From Spongilla lacustris (lineage: Eukaryota > Porifera > Demospongiae > Spongillida > Spongillidae), in contig OX442415.1 in NCBI GenBank assembly GCA_949361645.1, positions 23,355,790-23,419,789 on the forward strand: a DNA stretch of 64,000 nucleotides, written 5' to 3'. The first letter of the stretch is position 1. Every line of letters begins with the position of its first letter. The notes beneath the pieces were generated by a model. It was given only the letters and a program-made list of their open reading frames with translations, did not search any database and was not told where the DNA came from. Position numbers and translations under genes: made by a program. Of the stretch, positions 11,958 to 24,912 are shown one piece after another.

Positions 11958-13028
11958 ATGCCTTCACGACAACAACAGCGGAGAGCAAAGCGACGAGCGG
12001 AATACCTCCAAAATGGAAACGAGGAGTTAGAGACCTCTCGGGTTCGGCGCAATAATTCGAATCGCACTTCTAAGAGGGGGCGTGAATGAGCAGAATTCCG
12101 ACGACATACGAGCTTCTAAGAAGCAAAAGTATCAAGAGACTAATCGGGATTCCAAAAAGAGTGTATATTGGAGAAACTCTTCCGCTGCGCGTTCAGCGAG
12201 AAGGGCGCGATACCAGAACGGAATAACAACTACCGCCCAAAGGTGAGTTGTGCATGGAATATTATGTTTTGGCGCGCTTCTTTTAGACTAGAGCAGCTGG
12301 AAAACTGACATAGCTTTAAACATTGTGTTGCTAGGTGATGACATGTACAGCTGGATTTTGTCATGTTGCATAACGGGTGTTATTACACAGTATTCTTACT
12401 TACATATTATTGATATTAGTTGCACTATTTCTGTTACAGTTATGTTTATTATGCTTTGCAATACAATTCAAGCCACTTTGAATGTCACCCCTTGTATAGT
12501 ACACACAAATAATGCATGACATGGGGTAGACATTAGTATGTGGCTTGTACATGTATTACCAGTGTCAAAGTAAGTAAATTTAAGTATTGACTGCATGCTT
12601 CCATCTCCTTAATCATTTTAGCTACTGCCTGTATGAACCAAATGATAATATTCTAATGGAGTATAAGGGTGGCCTTGAAAAGGCTATTCTAAGCAATAGG
12701 ACATTGCTAGATGAGTTAAATGATGCCTTTTGCAAGACCCATCCATGGTTAGCACAAAAGGTTACCACTAGATCTGCACATGCTGCTGTTAGCAAAGTTA
12801 GCACAGATGCATTACTTGCTAAGGCACTGAACATTCGAAGAGCAAAAGCAGGGGGATTGTTAAAAGATGTTCATGCCATTAATGCAATAAAATTATATTA
12901 TAGCTGGGATAAGGCATCATAGTGCTGTCTCAGAACCCTATTTCTATTATACCTCTTACAATCACACAAAACAGCATGGCCTATACTGTATACCAGTAGA
13001 CCTCAATGGTAGGTGTGTTATCAGCTGA
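11958..13028 (+). pseudogene. Decayed spliced gene of a repeat-associated basic protein family
   Basis: The first exon starts at ATG 11958 and ends at a GTGAGT donor (12243). The second starts after TTTTAG at 12622. The first exon is very basic (many Arg, Lys, Gln and SARRARYQ-type units) and changes frame near 12070-12085 at a G run. The second exon encodes about 100 residues of helical character (including LLAKALNIRRAKAGGLL) and stops at 12920. Reading on in another frame gives EPYFYY and LYCIPVDLNGRC, which resemble parts of long repeat-associated ORFs I recall from cnidarians and sponges (basic repeats, then an EPYFYD-like segment, then a PVDxxGRC-like segment). The frameshifts and stop point to a dead copy. 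I cannot name the family or its biochemical role. The join across the intron (AG|C) keeps the frame. Confidence 0.45.
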
Positions 13029-13523
13029 TTGTCCAAGCAGATTCATTTGCCTAAAATAGGCAACAATGAGTGAGATTGGGCCTCATGATACCCTCCACCT
13101 TGAGTGGATAATACATATATGTCTGAGGCATATATGGGGGACCTATCCTCAATGGCAATTGAATCAAATCACAAAGAAGGTAACCCCAGGAGTTTATAAG
13201 TTTGATGTTGTTTGCTTCCATATATTCAGAATCAAACCACAAAACATGATGTTGCTAGGCAGTGACATGTTCAGTGTTGCTACAGCTGGACATGGGTATG
13301 CATAGCATTTTGGTGGGTACTTCTGCACAGCTGGTATAAATGACTGACCCTTTTCTCTCTACCACTAACCAAAACAAGTGTCTATGACACTACTGAGTTA
13401 CATAAATGCACACACAAGTAACAGGTTCTGAATGCACTTGCCTGTACTAGAAGGCAGGTACACAATGTCATACTGGTACCTGGTTATATTAAGGCAACCC
13501 AATAAAAAAAAAAATGAAGGAAA

Positions 13524-13808
13524 CAAGATATAAAAAACATTCTCTCTGAGAAAGTTGGTGGTGTATAGGATTTGAAGGCAATGGTGGTGTAAAAAGGAAG
13601 GGAACAAGGGATCAACGATGATACGAAATTTTTTTAAGTCCTATATTTAGCAACGAAAGATGTACGTACTACAAAAGTGCTAAATATAGGACTGTTAAAA
13701 AATTTTCGCATCATCGTTGATCCCTTGTTCCCTTCCTTTTTACACCACCATTGCCTTCAAATCCTATATACCACCAACTTTCTCAGAGAGAATGTTTTTT
13801 ATATCTTG
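13524..13808. mobile_element. Near-perfect 285-bp palindromic MITE
   Basis: CAAGATATAAAAAACATTC at the left is the inverse complement of the right end. Pairing continues through CTCTGAGAAAGTTGGTGG, TATAGGATTTGAAGGC, GGAAGGGAACAAGG and GATCAACGATGAT to a short loop near 13655-13672. Arms are almost identical, so it is young or conversion-maintained. A fragment of the same family lies near 2474-2530. Confidence 0.85.
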
Positions 13809-13846
13809 CACTATTAATAACCATGTGAAAACTAGTCTCTGCCCCT

Positions 13847-13913
13847 GACCCAGCTAGCGGATGTATTACATCACCACTAGTGGTGATGTAATCCATCCAC
13901 TGCTAACTGGGTC
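13847..13913. repeat. 67-bp palindrome
   Basis: GACCCAGCTAGCGGATG pairs with CATCCACTGCTAACTGGGTC, and the centre TTACATCACCACTAGTGGTG is itself palindromic. It would form a cruciform. No gene is involved. Confidence 0.75.
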
Positions 13914-13945
13914 TAAGGCCGAGACAAGGGAAAACATTGCAGCGG

Positions 13946-13967
13946 CCCCCCCCCCCCCCCCCCCCCC
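13946..13967. repeat. poly(C) run
   Basis: Twenty-two consecutive C. Confidence 0.9.
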
Positions 13968-14248
13968 TCTCACATTCAATAGAATCTGTATGTGGAGAAA
14001 GGCCCTTCAGAATAATGTCAGAACCGGCATGAACAGCAAACCATTAAGCCTAACAAATTATGTCTACCTGTCCCCAACAACCAAGAAAACACCACTTTTT
14101 ATGTTTCAGTTGCTCCTGTTTCTCAAATGTAGTTATTAAACCCCACAACCAAAGAAGCAAAATACCTTTTTTTTTTCCAGATTAAAGTCCATGTACGTAG
14201 GCAGTGCAACCATGGCTTCATGCTAGCAATACACATGGAAAGAAAGCT

Positions 14249-14284
<36 letters not shown>
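14249..14284. repeat. poly(G) run, longest in the window
   Basis: Thirty-six consecutive G. Glycine- or proline-rich frames over it are artefacts. Confidence 0.9.
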
Positions 14285-14285
<1 letters not shown>

Positions 14286-16373
14286 AGGGGCTTACATGTA
14301 TATTATGTATATTATGCTTTTGTCCATAAGCCGGTGTCCCTGTACATACATTTCTCTGTAAGTCACCTCCCACCCAACCCCTGGCCTCCATTTTTGGAGG
14401 CAAAATATAACATAGATGTACGACTGACCTTCTATTCCTGGCCAGGTGCTACACACGAGACTATCACACTCTGGCAATGGGCACCAAAAGTGCTCCTTAT
14501 GGGTGCTGAAGATGGATGTGCAGAAAAGGCTATATGTAATCCTGCAATCTAATGGTGGTGTTATGTGTGGGCCCTTGCGAGTCTATCCTTTAAGCTATGT
14601 AGATTATCAATCTCAATCTGTCTTAAAAACATGCCTCCATATTCGTAGCATATTCCATTATTACATGTTTTGTTCCTAAAAGTTACATGCACATGAAGGT
14701 TTTTAAATTTATTTTACAGTTTAGCTAACTGAAGTACACCAAACGTTATGTTACATAAAAGATCAAGTACTGCATGCTAGGTATTATAAGTTAGCCCTCC
14801 TTGGCAATTGCAGCATTCAAAACAACTTTCCACATCATCATTACATCATTTTTGTACTTCGCATTCAAGTCACAAGCTTGATTTTGTCCCATGCACCACT
14901 TTTTGCTAACCAATTGGAATCAATTGAAGCTCAGCATATGAATTTCTTCCCTTACAATAGACACTGTCCAACAGCACACTACCCCCAAAGACACATAAAT
15001 GTTATGTTGGGCATAGTGTGAGCAAGCTATGTGCAGATGTGCAAGTGACAAAATGATGGCTACAATACATTACAATGTATCCTATCAAAATGGCCCCTCA
15101 CCTGTAGCTTTTTCCATGTCCATGGTTCAGTATCCATGTATCTTGGCTAATTGCATTTTAATTTACTTTACCCCACAAAAGGACTATCCAGTGTGGTGAT
15201 TTAGATACAGCAGCCACGATCTCAGGATCAAATAATGGAGTGAGTGGAATTTACACCCAGTTGGCTATGCTATGGTTGACGGAAGTGTGGTGGGGCCAGT
15301 CCACACCTAAACAAAAGTAATAAAACCTTTATAACTGATTTACTTAATAGAGATAAGTGAATGACTCTCTAATATATGCATTTAAATTTAAATCAAGTGT
15401 GATCAGATCAGTAATTTGTATGTTGTGGAATTTAAATGCTGTGTCCAATTTTAATTTTGCTCTTCCCCTCTTGTCACATTGTAATTTCTTTATATATTGG
15501 GTATTTATGTTTATTATTACTGCTATAAATGGTCACATGTTGTCTTTAATAATTCCATAATGAAAATTCAACCATGTTACATGTATTACACATCAATATA
15601 TAGCAAGCATTTTGGTTAACACAATAATAATTGTGTTTTTTGTTTGCAATGCAGTAGAGAAGATTAAGTGCCTTTTTTTTTTCAAATTAAACTTTTAGTC
15701 GCATATTCATTAATTGTTCCAGAAAAAAACAGTCCTTTATCTTGATTTACTGATTGAGTATCAAGATCCTATCTTTGGCCCTACACTGCCAAACACTTGC
15801 AGCTTGTGATTACTGTAGTGGCTAATTGTCAATTGATTCATATCTAATACACTTGCACTGATCGTTATGATGCACTTGTAGTAGGATGCTCAAACATGTA
15901 ATGAGTACCTACAAAGATTCTATTTAGTTAAAAGTACATGATAAAGCTACACACCATATCGGTGTGACATTGAAAATAAAGGTGTTGGAGAGATTTAAAA
16001 GAAAACCTACAACACTAAAATATCTTGTTCTGAATTCAAACATACACATGATAAGTGGCTAGCCGCATGTCTAACTTGGTTGGTAAACATATAGACAAGT
16101 TAAGGCCCTTACTGAACGCAATAATATATTGCATTCAAATGTATGAAATAATGAGATACCATTACACAGATCGGAGCCGATTCAGAGGTATCCTATTCAT
16201 GGTCATGAAATGAATAGCACATGTTAGAGGAATGTACATTCTAATTGTAGGGATTATCAGCTATACACCCGGCTTTTTTTTATTACATCATATCAACTTC
16301 ATTTTTTAGTAAGCAATCAGATACTCAGACATCATGCAATCTACTGTTAAAAGTTTGCCTACGTATGTGTAGA
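14285..16373. other. Noncoding host sequence
   Basis: AT-rich, stops in all frames, no supported gene, RNA or repeat. Part of it may be decayed LINE sequence upstream of the tail at 16374, but no reverse-transcriptase motif is readable. Confidence 0.35.
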
Positions 16374-17060
16374 TGTGACTCCAATCAACATACAGAGAAA
16401 CGACACTCCATAATTGCCAATGAGATTGCCATCCAGGTTCAGTTCAACTCAACCAGTGTTTTGTTATACAATACTTCTGAAAATCCCTGACAATCTGGCC
16501 AATTTATTACAAAAGTTAAATCAATGAATTTGAGGGAGGTGTAGTGGCTCGCCATAGTACTCTACGTATCGTTATTTTTGAATTTAGTAAAAGAGCTCTG
16601 CTAAACCCAAAACTGGAAGCTGTTGCTGGTTTGGAGGCTAACAAGGCCTGCCGATATACTGATTCCAAGCCGGTCCACTAGTGATAAGCCTGCAGCCATT
16701 GATGTGTCTATCACTTCTCCACTTAAATCAAGCATTTTGTCTGAAGCGGGAGTGGTTGCAGGTGCAGCAGCTACACAGACAGAGGAGAGAAAACACACAC
16801 TGATGTAATGCTCCCATCTGCTCCAAACTGGGTTGGAAGTGTGTTTCACTAGTGGTGGAGACATTTGGTGCATGGGGAAGAACAGAAGGCCAGTTTATGC
16901 ACAGCTAGCAGTACGACTTGCGGCACAAGGAAATTCCACAAAGGATACCATGCTAAATTCCATCTATGGCAGATTCAGTCTCTTGTTAGTTCGAGCCAAT
17001 GCCCGTGCTTTCCTCGCAAGATCAATCAATGCTAAAACAATGGACCTGCTTGGGGGTTAG
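16374..17060 (+). pseudogene. Decayed C-terminal tail of a LINE-type reverse transcriptase protein
   Basis: Plus-strand fragments in changing frames match the tail of reverse-transcriptase proteins common in marine invertebrate genomes. First a Cys/His-containing segment (CDSNQHTEKRHSIIANEI, 16374-16427) resembles the C..DHQ..RHN..I region. Then RPADILIPSR and DKPAAIDVSITSPL (from about 16640) resemble the nuclease-like RPAD..W..G..AA.DV.V.SPL segment. Later GEWG-like sequence is degraded, and last comes IYGRFSLLLVRANARAFLAR (near 16960-17030), ending at TAG 17060. A stop after TEERKHTLM and several frame changes break it. The polymerase domain is not visible upstream. In intact relatives the nuclease segment nicks target DNA; this copy must be inactive. 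The assignment rests on recalled family motifs. Confidence 0.5.
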
Positions 17061-17392
17061 GGTGTTGTTTTGTGCATGGTCATTTGTAATAATGTGTATT
17101 TGTATATAATGATATTAAAAATTAAAAATATATGTGAATGATGAAATCTGCATGTTGTGTGTTTAAAATATTGTAACCAACCAATTCGCTACACATTTTT
17201 GTACCCTATAAATAATGCTTTCAGTTCTGTTAGGATTAGATTGAAAGAAATCATGCGTATCCGGTTTAATTTTACATATTTCTAGTAGGCCTACAGCTAG
17301 ATGAAGTGTGTATTTTATATACTTCAAACTTAATTCTGACACGTTTGATTTTATACCTGGGTTTTCGTTCAAAAATAACTCTTTCACATAAC

Positions 17393-17592
17393 NNNNNNNN
17401 NNNNNNNNNNNNNNNNNNNNNNNNNNNNNNNNNNNNNNNNNNNNNNNNNNNNNNNNNNNNNNNNNNNNNNNNNNNNNNNNNNNNNNNNNNNNNNNNNNNN
17501 NNNNNNNNNNNNNNNNNNNNNNNNNNNNNNNNNNNNNNNNNNNNNNNNNNNNNNNNNNNNNNNNNNNNNNNNNNNNNNNNNNNNNNNNNNNN
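17393..17592. other. Assembly gap (200 N)
   Basis: Exactly 200 N, a nominal gap size. It lies at the left side of the giant foldback cluster. The bases just right of it (17593-17660) resemble foldback arm sequence (GCTTTGAATTGGATGCTATAA, AATCGCATAGAACGTTCC), so a further foldback is probably hidden or collapsed in the gap. Confidence 0.95.
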
Positions 17593-17674
17593 TAGCGCTT
17601 TGAATTGGATGCTATAATTATATATATAAAATCACAAGCATCAAAATCGCATAGAACGTTCCATATATATATAT

Positions 17675-18395
17675 GGGACAGTTTCCGACAAAATGGCCCT
17701 TCGTATATATATATAAAATGTTATAAAAATGCTTCTCTTTTGAATTGCTATATCTTCCGAACGGTTAACGCTATCAACTTCCTATTTTCAACACTTCATA
17801 CTACACCATTTCTCTATGGCAAAACTCTTTTTGGGGTCTTGCACTTGCTCCGTGCTAGTATTGCAACGTCCGATACCCCTGTGGGTTCAAACCTGCCATA
17901 ACTTTCTGTAGGAGTAATCAAATCGCTTCAAATTCGGTTTGTAGGTAGAGAGGTCGTATACCTATCGATTTGTTCTGTTCGTTAATTTTTATGTCATCCG
18001 TTACGGAGATACAGCGGCGCAAAGTTGGTACAAGTTTCCCGCTCGAATCGCGCCGTTGTACGTGCGTGACCCGCTTCCATGCACCAAATACATGAATATG
18101 CAACTACTTCCTGTGGGCTGACACTTCGATAACTTATAGCCACACCTACTCTGCGCTGGATACGTGAATCCATCTCCCGGTCGGACTCACATGCAGTTGT
18201 TATACTATTCGATCCCTATTTCGTTATCTTCTGCGTACATAAACTTTATGGCGACGTCAACTGAAGACAAGATCATAAGAGTTTCAATCGGCGGACGTGA
18301 AGTTCGAGCGGTGCGAATACGACGATCGTGAGAAAGGTTACTAGATCTATGCTAGTACAGTGACGACGGTGGTCCCATTTACACCGTGCACTTTT
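17675..18395. repeat. P1 left outer arm (conserved among foldbacks)
   Basis: This block, about 720 bp, is the common currency of the family. Recognisable words in order are TATATCTTCCGAACGGTTAA, AACACTTCATACTACACC, TTGCACTTGCTCCGTG, CCGATACCCC, GTAGGAGTAATCAAATCGC, ATCGATTTGTTCTGTTCG and TCCGTTACGGAGATACAG. Then come a CGCTCGAATCGCGCC box, CATGAATATGCAACTA and a TTCGAGCGGTGCGAATACG segment. Related arms are at 830-1309 (inverted), 31611-32200, 40620-41225 (inverted) and 58227-58403. Confidence 0.85.
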
Positions 18396-21300
18396 GTCTG
18401 TTGTGGGATAATATCCATGGTCCCCGTTGTGGGATCAAATCCATAGTCCATTTACATGTACATCCTGTACTTGTGTAGTTTGGGGTCAAATCCATGGTCC
18501 TATTTACACCCTGTACTTGTGTCTGTTTAGGGTCAAATGCATGGTCCCATTTACACCCTGTACTTGAGTCTGTTTAGGGTCAAATCTATGATCCCATTTA
18601 CACCAGCACTTCTGTCTGTTGTGGGGTCAAATCTATGGTCGCATTTACACCCTGTACTTGTGTCTATTGTGGGGTCAAATCCATGATCCCATGTACACCC
18701 TGTACTTGAGTATGCTCCATGGTTCCATTTACACCCTGTACTTGTGCCTGTTGTGGGGTCAAATCAATGGTCCCATTTACACCCTGTACTTGTGTCTATT
18801 GTGGGGTCAAATCCATGATCCATGGTTCCATTTACACCCTGTACTTGTGTCTGTTTTGGGGTCAAATCCATGGTCCCATTTACTCCCTGTACGTGGGATC
18901 AAATCCATGGTCCATTTACATGTACATCCTGTACTTGTGTAGTTTGGGGTCAAATCCATGGTCCCATTTACACCCTGTACTTGTGTCTGTTTAGGGTCAA
19001 ATGCATGGTCCCATTTACACCCTGTACTTGAGTCTGTTTAGGGTCAAATCTATGATCCCATTTACACCAGCACTTGTGTCTGTTGTGGGGTCAAATCTAT
19101 GGTTCCATTTACACCCTGTACTTGTGTCTATTGTGGGGTCAAATCCATGATCCCATGTACACCCTGTACTTGAGTATGCTCCATGGTTCCATTTACACCC
19201 TGTACTTGTGTCTATTGTGGGGTCAAATCCATGATCCATGGTTCCATTTACACCCTGTACTTGTGTCTGTTTTGGGGTCAAATCCATGGTCCCATTTACT
19301 CCCTGTACGTGTGATCAAATCCATGGTCCCATTTACACCCAGCCTATACTTGTGATCAAATCCATGGTCCCATTTACACCCTGTATTTGTATCTGTTTAG
19401 GGTCAATTCATTGGTCCCATTTACATCCTGTACTTTTGTCTGTTGCGGGGTCAAATCCATGGTCCCATTTACACCTTGTACTTGTGATCAAATCCATGGT
19501 CTCATTGACACCCTGTATTTGTGTATGTTGTGGGGTCAAATCCATGGTCCCATTTACACCCTGTACTTGTGTCTGTTGTGGGGTCAAATCCATGGTCCCA
19601 TTTACACCCTGTACTTGTGTCTATTGTGGGGTCAAATCCATGATCCATGGTTCCATTTACACCCTGTACTTGTGTCTGTTTTGGGGTCAAATCCATGGTC
19701 CCATTTACTCCCTGTACGTGTGATCAAATCCATGGTCCCATTTACACCCAGCCTATACTTGTGATCAAATCCATGGTCCCATTTACACCCTGTATTTGTA
19801 TCTGTTTAGGGTCAATTCATTGGTCCCATTTACATCCTGTACTTTTGTCTGTTGCGGGGTCAAATCCATGGTCCCATTTACACCTTGTACTTGTGATCAA
19901 ATCCATGGTCCCATTTACACCCTGTATTCGTGTGTGTTGTGGGGTCAAAACCATGGTTCCATTTACACCCTATACTTGGTCTGTTGTGAGATCTAATTCA
20001 TGGTCGCATTTACACCCTGTACTTGTGTCTGTTGTGGGGTCAAACTCATGCTCCCATTTACACCTAGAACTTGTGTCTGTTGTGGGTTCAAATCCATGGT
20101 CCAATTTACACCCTGTACTTGTGATCAAATCCATGGTCCCATTTACACACTGTACTTGTGTCTGTTGTGAGATCTAATCCATGGTCCCATTTAACCCTGT
20201 ACTTGTGTCTGTTGTGGGGTCAAATGCATGGTCCCATTAACACCCTGTACTTTAGTCTGTTTTAGGGTCAGATCTATGGTCCCATTTACACTCTAAACGT
20301 GTGTATGTTTTGGGGTCAAATCATTGGTCCCATTTACACCCTGTACTTGTTGTGTCTATTGTGGGATATACATGGTGTATGTGTCTGTTGTGGGATCAAA
20401 TCCATGGTCCCATTTACATCCTGTACTAGTGTCTATTGTGGGATCAAATCCATGATTCCATTTGCTTTACACCTTGTACTTGAGTATGCTGTGGGGTCAA
20501 ATCCATGGTTCCATTTACACCCTGTACTTTTCTCTGTTGTGGGGTCAAATCCATGGTCCCATTTACACCCTGTAGTTGAGTCTGTTTAGGGTGAAATGTA
20601 TGGTCCCATTTATACCTGTACTTGTGTATGTTGTGGGGTCAAATCCATGATCCCATTTACACCCTGTACTTGTGTATGTTGTGGGGTCAAATCCATCATT
20701 TACACCGTGTACTTGTGTCTATTATGGGGTCAAACTCATGCTCCCATTTACACCCTGTACTTGAGTCTGTTGTAAGATCAAATCCATGGTCCGATTTACA
20801 ACCTGTACTTGTGTCTGTTATGCGGTCAAACTCATGCTCCCATTTGCACCCAGGTACTTTTGTCTGCTTTAGGGTCAAATCTATGGTCCCATTTACACCG
20901 TGTACTTCTGTCTGTTGTGTGGTCAAATCCATGGTCCCATTTACACCCTGTACTTGTGTCTATTGTGGGGTCAAATCCATGATCCATGGTTCCATTTACA
21001 CCCTGTACTTGTGTCTGTTTTGGGGTCAAATCCATGGTCCCATTTACACCGTGTACTTCTGTCTGTTGTGTGGTCAAATCCATGGTCCCATTTACACCCT
21101 GTACTTGTGTCTATTGTGGGGTCAAATCCATGATCCATGGTTCCATTTACACCCTGTACTTGTGTCTGTTTTGGAGTCAAATCCATGGTCCGATTTACTC
21201 CCTGTACTTGTGATCAAATCCATGGTCCCATTTACACCCTGTATTTGTGTCTGTTTTGGGGTCAAATGCATGGTCCCATTTACACCCTTGTACTTTTGTC

Positions 21301-24300
21301 TGTTGTGGGGTCAAACCCATGGTCCTATTTACATCCTGTACTAGTGTCTATTGTGGGATCAAATCCATGATTCCATTTGCTTTACACCCTGTACTTGAGT
21401 ATGCTGTGGGGTCAAATCCATGGTTCCATTTACACCCTGTACTTGTGTCTGTTGTGGGGTCAAATCCATGGTCCCATTTACACCCTGTACTTGAGTCTGT
21501 TTTAAGATCAAATCCATGGTCCGATTTACAACCTGTACTTGTGTCTGTTATGCGGTCAAACTCATGCTCCCATTTGCACCCAGGTACTTTTGTCTGCTTT
21601 AGGGTCAAATCTGTGGTCCCATTTACACCCTGTACTTCTGTCTGTTGTGGGGTCAAATCCATGGTCCCATTTACACCCTTGTACTTTTGTCTGTTGTGGG
21701 GTCAAACTTATGCTCCATGGTTCCATTTACACCCTGTACTTGTGTCTGTTTTGGGGTCAAATCCATGGTCCGATTTACTCCCTGTACTTGTGATCAAATC
21801 CATGGTCCCATTTATATCCAGCCTGTACTTGTGATCAAATCCATGGTCTCATTTACACCCTGTATTTGTGTATGTTGTGGGGTCAAATCCATGGTCCCAT
21901 TTACACCCTGTACTTGTGTCTATTATGGGGTCAAACTCATGCTCTCATTTACACCCTGTACTTGAGTCTGTTTTAAGATCAAATCCATGGTCCGATTTAC
22001 AACCTGTACTTGTGTCTGTTATGCGGTCAAAATCAAGCTCCCATTTGCATGGGTACTTTTGTCTGCTTCCTAGTCAAATCTATGGTCCCATTTACACCGT
22101 GTACTTCTGTCTGTTGTGGGGTCAAATCCATGGTCCCATTTACACCCTGTACTTATGTCTATTGTGGGGTCAAATCCATGATCCATGGTTCCATTTACAC
22201 CCTGTACTTGTGTCTGTTTTGGGGTCAAATCCATGGTCCGATTTACTCCCTGTACTTGTGATCAAATCCATGGACCCATTTACACCCAGCCTGTTACTTG
22301 TGATCAAATCCATGGTCCCATTTACACCCTGTATTTGTGTCTGTTTTGGGGTCAAATGCATGGTCCCATTTACACCCTTGTACTTTTGTCTGTTGTGGGG
22401 TCAAACTCATGTTCCATGGTTCCATTTACACCCTGTACTTGTGTCTGTTTTGGGGTCAAATCCATGGTCCAATTTACTCCCTGTACTTGTGATCAAATCC
22501 ATGGTCCCATTTACATCCAGCCTGTACTTGTGATCAAATCCATGGTCTCATTTACACCCTGTATTTGTGTATGTTGTGGGGTCAAATCCATGGTCCCATT
22601 TACACCCTGTACTTGTGTCTATTATGGGGTCAAACTCATGCTCCCATTTACACCCTGTACTTGAGTCTGTTTTAAGATCAAATCCATGGTCCGATTTACA
22701 ACCTGTACTTGTGTCTGTTATGCGGTCAAAATCAAGCTCCCATTTGCACTGGGTACTTTTGTCTGCTTCCTAGTCAAATCTATGGTCCCATTTACACCCT
22801 GTACTTCTGTCTGTTGTGGGGTCAAATCCATGGTCCCATTTACACCCTGTACTTGTGTCTATTGTGGGGTCAAATCCATGATCCATGGTTCCATTTACAC
22901 CCTGTACTTGTGTCTGTTTTGGGGTCAAATCCATGGTCCGATTTACTCCCTGTACTTGTGATCAAATCCATGGTCCCATTTACACCCAGCCTGTACGTGT
23001 GATCAAATCCATGGTCTCATTTACACCCTGTATTTGTGTATGTTGTGGGGTCAAATGCATGGTCCCATTTACACCCTTGTACTTTTGTCTGTTGTGGGGT
23101 CAAACTCATGCTCCCATTTACACCTGTACTTTTGTCTGTTGTGGGGTCAATCCATGGTCTGATTTACACCCTGTACATGTGATCAAATCCATGGTCTCAT
23201 TTACACCCTGTATTTGTGTATGTTGTGGGGTCAAATCCATGGTCCCATTTACACCCTGTACTTGTGTCTATTATGGGGTCAAACTCATGCTCCCATTTAC
23301 ACCCTGTACTTGAGTCTGTTTTAAGATCAAATCCATGGTCCGATTTACAACCTGTACTTGTGTCTGTTATGCGGTCAAAATCAAGCTCCCATTTGCACTG
23401 GGTACTTTTGTCTGCTTCCTAGTCAAATCTATGGTCCCATTTACACCCTGTACTTCTGTCTGTTGTGGGGTCAAATCCATGGTCCCATTTACACCCTGTA
23501 CTTGTGTCTATTGTGGGGTCAAATCCATGATCCATGGTTCCATTTACACCCTGTACTTGTGTCTGTTTTGGGGTCAAATCCATGGTCCGATTTACTCCCT
23601 GTACGTGTGATCAAATCCATGGTTCCATTTACACCCAGCCTATACTTGTGATCAAATCCATGGTCCCATTTACACCCAGCCTGTACGTGTGATCAAATCC
23701 ATGGTCTCATTTACACCCTGTATTTGTGTATGTTGTGGGGTCAAATGCATGGTCCCATTTACACCCTTGTACTTTTGTCTGTTGTGGGGTCAAACTCATG
23801 CTCCCATTTACACCTGTACTTTTGTCTGTTGTGGGGTCAATCCATGGTCTAATTTACACCCTGTACTTGTGATCAAATCCATAGTCCCATCCTGTACTTG
23901 TGTACGCGTGTCTGTTGTGGGGTCAAACTCATGCTCCCATTTACACCCTGTACTTTTGGCTGTTGTGGGGTCAAATCCATGGTCCGATTTACTCCCTGTT
24001 CTTGTGATCAAATCCATGGTCCCATTTACACCCAGCCTGTACTTGTGATCAAATCCATGGTCTCATTTACACCCTGTATTTGTGTATGTTGTGGGGTCAA
24101 ATTCATGGTCCCATTTACACCCTGTACTTGTGTCTATTGTGGGGTCAAATCCATGATCCATGGTTCCATTTACACCCTGTACTTGTGTCTGTTTTGAGGT
24201 CAAATCCATGGTCCGATTTACACCCTGTACTTGTGATCAAATCCATGGTCCCATTTACACCCTGTATTTGTGTCTGTTTTGGGGTCAAATGCATGGTCCC

Positions 24301-24912
24301 ATTTACACCCTTGTACTTTTGTCTGTTGTGGGGTCAAATTCATGCTCCATGGTTCCATTTACACCCTGTACTTGTGTCTGTTTTGGGGTCAAATCCATGG
24401 TCCCATTTACACCCTTGTACTTTTGTCTGTTGTGGGGTTAAACTCATGCTTCCATTTACACCTGTACTTTTGTCTGTTGTGGGGTCAATCCATGGTCTGA
24501 TTTACACCCTGTACTTGTGATCAAATCCATGGTCCCATCCTGTACTTGTGTACTCGTGTCTGTTGTGGGGTCAAACTCATGCTCCCATTTACACTTGTAC
24601 ACCCTGTACTTTTGGCTGTTGTGGGGTCAAATCCATGGTCTGATTTACACCCTGTACATGTAATCAAATATATGGTCCCATTTACACCCTGTACTTGTGT
24701 CTGTTGTGGGTCAAATCCATGGTCTGATTTACACCCTGTACTTTTGTCTCTTGAGGGGTGAAATCCTTGGTGCGATTTACACCCTGTACTTGTGTTCAAA
24801 TCCATGATCCCATTTACACCTGTACTTGTGATCATATCCATGGTCCCATTTACACTCTGTATGTGTGTCTGTTGTGCGGTCAATTCATTGGTCCCATTTA
24901 TACCCTGTTATG
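18370..24912. repeat. P1 left minisatellite array (48-bp and 37-bp units)
   Basis: The main unit is 48 bp (CCCTGTACTTGTGTCTGTTG, then TGGGGTCAAATCC, then ATGGTCCCATTTACA). A shorter 37-bp form lacks the GTCTGTTGTGGG part and reads CTTGTGATCAAATCC. Variants are arranged in higher-order blocks; for example 18461-18720 recurs nearly unchanged at about 18920-19190, and a block of several hundred bp recurs between 21860, 22550 and 23210. Because 48 is a multiple of three and the unit lacks stops in several frames, it yields long Cys-rich frames on both strands that I do not accept as genes. Confidence 0.95.

Noticed and set aside
18619..24520. Long Cys-rich open frames (up to about 240 aa) with repeated MVPFTPCTCVC units, both strands
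   Set aside because: They follow from a 48-bp repeat that is a multiple of three and lacks stops in several frames; frames switch with each 37-bp unit and occur on both strands.
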